A stretch of DNA of 64,000 nt from JAGNHN01 sp964590645 (GTDB lineage Bacteria; Bacteroidota; Bacteroidia; Bacteroidales; JAGNHN01). Shown here one piece after another: positions 60,479 to 64,000 of this stretch. A program made the translations under genes and the position numbers. The stretch covers positions 16,261 through 80,260 of the forward strand of contig CAZPYJ010000018.1 in the NCBI GenBank assembly GCA_964590645.1, read 5' to 3'. The notes beneath the pieces are model-generated. The model was not told where the DNA came from, ran no database searches, and was given only the letters and a program-made list of their open reading frames with translations. Every line of letters begins with the position of its first letter. Position 1 is the first letter of the stretch.

Positions 60479-62410
60479 ATGATCCCACAGGAAACCATAG
60501 AAGCCATCACCGATGCCGCCCGCATTGAAGAAGTCGTCGGGGATTTTGTCAGCCTGAAAAGAAGGGGACAAAATATGATCGGCCTGTGTCCTTTCCATAA
60601 CGAGAAGACCCCTTCCTTCACCGTATCTCCTGCCAAAGGCATTTATAAATGCTTTGGCTGTGGAAAAGCCGGCAATGCCATCGGCTTTATTATGGACCAC
60701 GAACACCTCAGCTATCCGGAATCCTTGCGCTACCTGGCTGGGAAGTATGGCATTGAAATAAAGGAGGATTCTCCGAGCGATGAAGAAAAGGTCCTGCGTG
60801 ATAAACGGGAAAGCCTGCTGCATATCCACACCTTCGCCCTGCGCTTCTTCGAGGAAAACCTCTGGGAGAAAGAGGAAGGTAAGGCGATCGGACTCAGCTA
60901 CCTGAAGGAGCGGGATTACCGGGAGGACACCCTCAGGAAGTTCCAGGTAGGATACAGCCCGGACTTGTGGGATGCCCTGACAGACAGGGCACTGAATGAA
61001 GGCTTTGCTTCTGATCTGCTGAGTGAAAGCGGCTTGAGCATTCAGAAAAACCAGCGTTTGTATGATCGATTCCGTCACCGCATCGTTTTCCCTATTCACA
61101 ATCTGACCGGGGCGGCGGTCGCGTTCGCCGGCCGTACCCTGACCCAGGAAGCCAAAGGCCCCAAGTATGTTAACTCTCCCGAAACGGAGATTTACCATAA
61201 GAGCCGTATCCTCTACGGCCTTTTTCAGGCCCGCAGTGCCATCGTAGCCCAAGACGAATGCCTGCTGGTAGAAGGCTATACCGATGTGCTCAGCCTGCAC
61301 CAGGCCGGAATAGAAAATGTGGTGGCCTCTTCGGGTACATCCCTGACAGTAGAACAGATCCGCCTCATCAAGCGATATACCCCCAACATCACCATATTGT
61401 ATGACGGGGATGCTGCCGGGCTGAAAGCTTCCTACCGGGGCATTGACCTGATCCTGGAACAGGGGATGAATGTGCGCATCGTACTTTTCCCCGAAGGAGA
61501 AGATCCGGATTCCTATGCCCGGAAAAATCGGGTGAATGTGGTGAGAGACTTCATTCGTTCCCGGGCCCTCAATTTCATCCTGTTCAAAGCGGAGATGCTC
61601 AAAAAGGAGGCCGGGAATGATCCTGTGAAGAAGGCTGGCGGCATACGCGATATCCTGAATTCCATTGCCCTGGTCCCCGATGCCATCCGCAGAAATCTTT
61701 TCATCCGCGAATGCAGCCAGCTGATCGACATTCCCGAGCAGACGCTGATGTTCGAGATGAACAAGATTCTCCGCAGCAAACGCTCTTCCTCGCCTGAGCC
61801 TCAGCCTGCCACCCCCCCCTCACCCGCACCCCCGGCGATCCCGCAAACACGCTCAATGGAGCGCACACCGGTTGAGAAAGAACTGGTGCGCATCCTGCTC
61901 AATTACGGTGAACTGGAATTTTCGCTGCTTATCCAATCAGAGGATATTACCGAGGAAATATCTGTTAATACAGCCACTTATATCCTGCATCAGATTATTT
62001 CCAATGATCTGGACATTCAAGACCCCAGCTGTGCGGAGATTCTGAAAGTGTACCGGAAATCACTGGAGAAAGAAGCGCTGCCGTCCATCAACACTTTTAT
62101 CAACCACGCAGATGCGGATGTGGCCCGCCTGGCCATCGATGCCATCTCGCAACAGCATCAGCTGAGCCAGAACTGGACGCGCCGGCGCATCAGCGTCCTG
62201 AACGAGGCAGAACGCCTGAGTGACCTGGTTGTAACTAATGTGAACCGGCTTAAGTTAAGCCTGGTCAATCAGCGCCTGGAAACCATTTCGAAACAAATAC
62301 AGGAAGAAGAAGAACTGGTAATGCAAATGGCCCGCCTGCAGGAACACCAAGAACTTCAGCAGCTTAAGGTTGAAATCGCCCACCTGCTGGGTCGTTCTAT
62401 GATGTATTGA
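60479..62410 (+). CDS. dnaG: DNA primase DnaG
   Basis: Predicted 643 residues. The N-terminal CHC2 zinc finger (CPFHNEKTPSFTVSPAKG then CFGCGKAGNAIGF) recognises template DNA. The Toprim catalytic centre is LLVEGYTDVLSLHQAG with ILYDGDAAGLKAS, preceded by RIVFPIHNLTGAAVAFAGRTL. The C-terminal helical domain (about 455-640, after a Pro/Ser linker) interacts with the replicative helicase DnaB. The chosen ATG is close to the promoter, and the upstream in-frame start would begin inside it. It makes RNA primers for replication. Confidence 0.97.
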   Translation: MIPQETIEAITDAARIEEVVGDFVSLKRRGQNMIGLCPFHNEKTPSFTVSPAKGIYKCFGCGKAGNAIGFIMDHEHLSYPESLRYLAGKYGIEIKEDSPSDEEKVLRDKRESLLHIHTFALRFFEENLWEKEEGKAIGLSYLKERDYREDTLRKFQVGYSPDLWDALTDRALNEGFASDLLSESGLSIQKNQRLYDRFRHRIVFPIHNLTGAAVAFAGRTLTQEAKGPKYVNSPETEIYHKSRILYGLFQARSAIVAQDECLLVEGYTDVLSLHQAGIENVVASSGTSLTVEQIRLIKRYTPNITILYDGDAAGLKASYRGIDLILEQGMNVRIVLFPEGEDPDSYARKNRVNVVRDFIRSRALNFILFKAEMLKKEAGNDPVKKAGGIRDILNSIALVPDAIRRNLFIRECSQLIDIPEQTLMFEMNKILRSKRSSSPEPQPATPPSPAPPAIPQTRSMERTPVEKELVRILLNYGELEFSLLIQSEDITEEISVNTATYILHQIISNDLDIQDPSCAEILKVYRKSLEKEALPSINTFINHADADVARLAIDAISQQHQLSQNWTRRRISVLNEAERLSDLVVTNVNRLKLSLVNQRLETISKQIQEEEELVMQMARLQEHQELQQLKVEIAHLLGRSMMY

Positions 62411-62552
62411 CCCACGCTCTGCCTTATACTCCTCACTAAAAAAAGGACTTGTTTTGCCCCGGTGTTCCGGAAAAGGGATTGGTATGAAATATGTTTCTTT
62501 GCAAGTGTAATTGTGCAATGCATCCCCTGTAAACCCTCAACCCAGCATCAAG

Positions 62553-63095
62553 ATGAAATACCTGTTGATCGTATGCTTCTCCCTCTTTTCATTGAGCATC
62601 CTGCCCGGGCAGGACTTTAGCTCCGGCTCCCCTCTGCCGGTCAATGAAGAAGGAATCATTATGTACAGAGCGGTGATGGATGAACCCGGGGCGTCCGATT
62701 CCCTCTATTTACGTGCCATCAACTGGCTGAATACAGAGTTTGCCAACCCCTGGGATGTGTCGCGCACCCGGAACCGGGAAGACGGTGTGTTGAGCGGAAT
62801 CGCGAGGTTGAGCCTGTATACCTCTGATGAAGCCGGCAATACCCAAAGCGGCGGACTGGTGGAATACACTTTTACCATCGAATGCCGTGATGATCGCTAC
62901 CGCTACACCTTCACGGATTTTCTGCATAAGCGCTCTTCCCGTTTCCCCCTCGAGCGTTGGCTGGATAAATCCGATCCGCAATGGGCTCCCGTAGTAGATA
63001 CCTACCTGGATCAGGTGCATCAGGAGATGAGCCTGAAAATAGAAAGCCTGAAAGCCGGAATGAAACCGGCTCCCAAGGTGGTGGACGAATGGTAA
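62553..63095 (+). CDS. DUF4468-like secreted protein
   Basis: Predicted 180 residues from ATG 62553 with a signal peptide (about 1-18, ending LPGQ). The core DEPGASDSLYLRAINWLNTEF and the later VEYTFTIECRDDRYRYTFTDF resemble DUF4468, a beta-rich domain of unknown function that is common in Bacteroidota exported proteins. It is followed by a gene on the opposite strand (63157). The 142 bases before it contain no clear promoter. Function unknown. Confidence 0.78.
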   Translation: MKYLLIVCFSLFSLSILPGQDFSSGSPLPVNEEGIIMYRAVMDEPGASDSLYLRAINWLNTEFANPWDVSRTRNREDGVLSGIARLSLYTSDEAGNTQSGGLVEYTFTIECRDDRYRYTFTDFLHKRSSRFPLERWLDKSDPQWAPVVDTYLDQVHQEMSLKIESLKAGMKPAPKVVDEW

Positions 63096-63156
63096 TGGGC
63101 AGGGTAAATCAGGACTGTTTTGCCCGCCGGGAAAGGATTTCCGCAACCGCCGGCCT

Positions 63157-63915
63157 TTATCGGTGAAAACTCAGGTCTCTTTCGTGAAAGATCAGGGCGA
63201 TGCCCAGGCTGAAACCCGGACGCCAGTTCATATTACTGAAATCTTTTCCTTCATCATTCTGCCAGGTAGCCGGATTGATCGCCTGGTTCAGTTCCGTGTA
63301 ATCCGAAGCGAGCAGGGGGAGCTGCAGAAATGCGCGTCCGAAAACCGCCAGGGGGATTTTGCGGGACAGAAAGAGGGTGGCGTAGGCAAAAGGGGTAAAG
63401 GCAATGGGTACCTCGTCTTTAAAAATTTCCGATTCTTCTCCTTCATTCAGAATAGAATACATCTTATTCCAGGTAATTTCCACCGCCATTCCCGCCGCCA
63501 CATCCAGCTTCCCGGTCTGAATGAGGGTTGGCCCTGTCCCTGCACTGAAGATGCTGCTTTTCAGCCTGAGATCCCGTCGCGCTGGATTGCCGGAAAAATC
63601 CACCCCTTCCGCAAAGGTGGCGGCTTCCTGAAAACTCAGGTGAAGATCAAAGAACCAGCCCAGGTCATCAAAACTCCTTCCCAGGCTGAACTCATATCCC
63701 GCCTGCGTATTGAAGTATCCCATATCCCGGCTCAGGCTTGCCGCACCTTGCTGTCCCTGCCGGGTTTCGTTGTAGCGGTCGATGACGGCGTTCAGACCCT
63801 GCAGTCGAACGGTGGATCCGGTGATTCCGGCACCAATGTATGTAAAGCTGTGGGCTTGTGCGAAAAGGAAGCCGGATACCAGAAGGCAAAAGCAAACAAG
63901 AAGAAAAGCACGCAT
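63157..63915 (-). CDS. Outer-membrane beta-barrel-like protein, unknown family
   Basis: Predicted 252 residues with a signal peptide (about 1-19, ending LFAQ). The mature part begins HSFTYIGAGITGSTVRLQG and has alternating amphipathic strands (FFDLHLSFQEAATF, FGRAFLQLPLLA, WRPGFSLGIALIFHE) fitting a small 8- to 10-stranded barrel. I recognise no named family. The upstream region on its strand contains the purine hexamer repeat that runs to the window edge, so its promoter cannot be judged. Confidence 0.7.
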   Translation of the reverse strand: MRAFLLVCFCLLVSGFLFAQAHSFTYIGAGITGSTVRLQGLNAVIDRYNETRQGQQGAASLSRDMGYFNTQAGYEFSLGRSFDDLGWFFDLHLSFQEAATFAEGVDFSGNPARRDLRLKSSIFSAGTGPTLIQTGKLDVAAGMAVEITWNKMYSILNEGEESEIFKDEVPIAFTPFAYATLFLSRKIPLAVFGRAFLQLPLLASDYTELNQAINPATWQNDEGKDFSNMNWRPGFSLGIALIFHERDLSFHR

Positions 63916-63937
63916 ATTAGTTTGTGTTTATAGGGAG

Positions 63938-64000
63938 GGGGAGGGGGAAGAGGAAGAGGAAGAGGAAGAGGAAGAGGAAGAGGAAGAGGAAGAGGAAGAG
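63938..64000. repeat. GAGGAA/GGAAGA hexamer tandem repeat, runs off the right edge
   Basis: After a G-rich start (GGAGGGGGAGGGGG) the sequence is a purine-only hexamer (AGAGGA permutation), about nine copies, continuing to the last base. Its full length is unknown. It lies upstream of the minus-strand gene ending at 63157. Confidence 0.9.

Overview
The window is a gene-dense chromosomal segment of a member of the Bacteroidota, most likely a Saprospiraceae/Lewinella-like bacterium. This rests on family content and promoter style. There is a PorZ-type protein of the type IX secretion system (T9SS), two further proteins with T9SS type A C-terminal tails, a PorV/PorQ-family barrel, DUF6029, DUF3098 and Omp28-related proteins, and a long TonB-dependent receptor with an N-terminal carboxypeptidase-like domain. 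Many genes are preceded by the Bacteroidota -7 box TAnnTTTG. The genus-level guess is inference. I saw no rRNA, tRNA, CRISPR array, transposase or phage gene.

Layout. Positions 1-1681 (minus) hold three genes joined by one-base stop/start overlaps: a radical SAM protein, a small protein of 25-residue repeats, and a hemerythrin-like protein cut by the left edge. Positions 1840-4152 (plus) encode a polyprenyl diphosphate synthase and a secreted MORN-like repeat protein. Positions 4153-7783 (minus) encode a PhoR/PhoB-like two-component pair, PheS and a secreted cyclophilin. Positions 7842-10171 hold a small lipoprotein, a VOC protein, an AraC regulator and thymidine kinase. Positions 10289-16295 (plus) hold porZ, recO, lysS and a TPR protein.

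Positions 16366-31718 (minus) are a long run: alkaline phosphatase; a nitronate monooxygenase-like protein with two UbiA-family membrane proteins, one of which has lost its catalytic aspartates; an Omp28/DUF6029/TlpA-like envelope operon; ManA; an AsmA-like protein; a pseudouridine synthase with a long charged N-terminus; and a 901-residue T9SS BNR-repeat protein. Next comes about 530 bp of non-coding DNA packed with short tandem repeats and palindromes (31800-32330), a membrane glycosyltransferase, and an ECF sigma factor overlapping a TM/beta-barrel protein. That protein carries simple repeats and what looks like an intergenic repeat inside its coding frame.

Positions 35941-42368 are redox and radical-SAM rich: a polyferredoxin, a Tat-exported DUF362 protein, a small membrane protein, HemW, a phospholipase D-like protein and an AmrS-like enzyme. 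Positions 42434-47177 (plus) are a housekeeping block: ftsX, DUF3098, uppP, truB, queA, ispD. A GT2 glycosyltransferase, ruvC, a HIT protein and greA follow. Positions 49815-58795 (minus) form a compact unit of TonB-dependent receptor, 1376-residue T9SS protein and PorV/PorQ-family barrel, closed by a strong intrinsic terminator. The right end has a small membrane protein, an orphan LytTR regulator, dnaG, a DUF4468-like protein, an outer-membrane protein and a purine hexamer repeat running off the edge.

Most of the window is core Bacteroidota metabolism and envelope biogenesis. The parts most likely to hold something undescribed are the coupled three-gene operon at the left edge, the UbiA pair with one degenerate member, the sigma/beta-barrel gene invaded by repeats, and the receptor/T9SS-protein/PorV-like unit.
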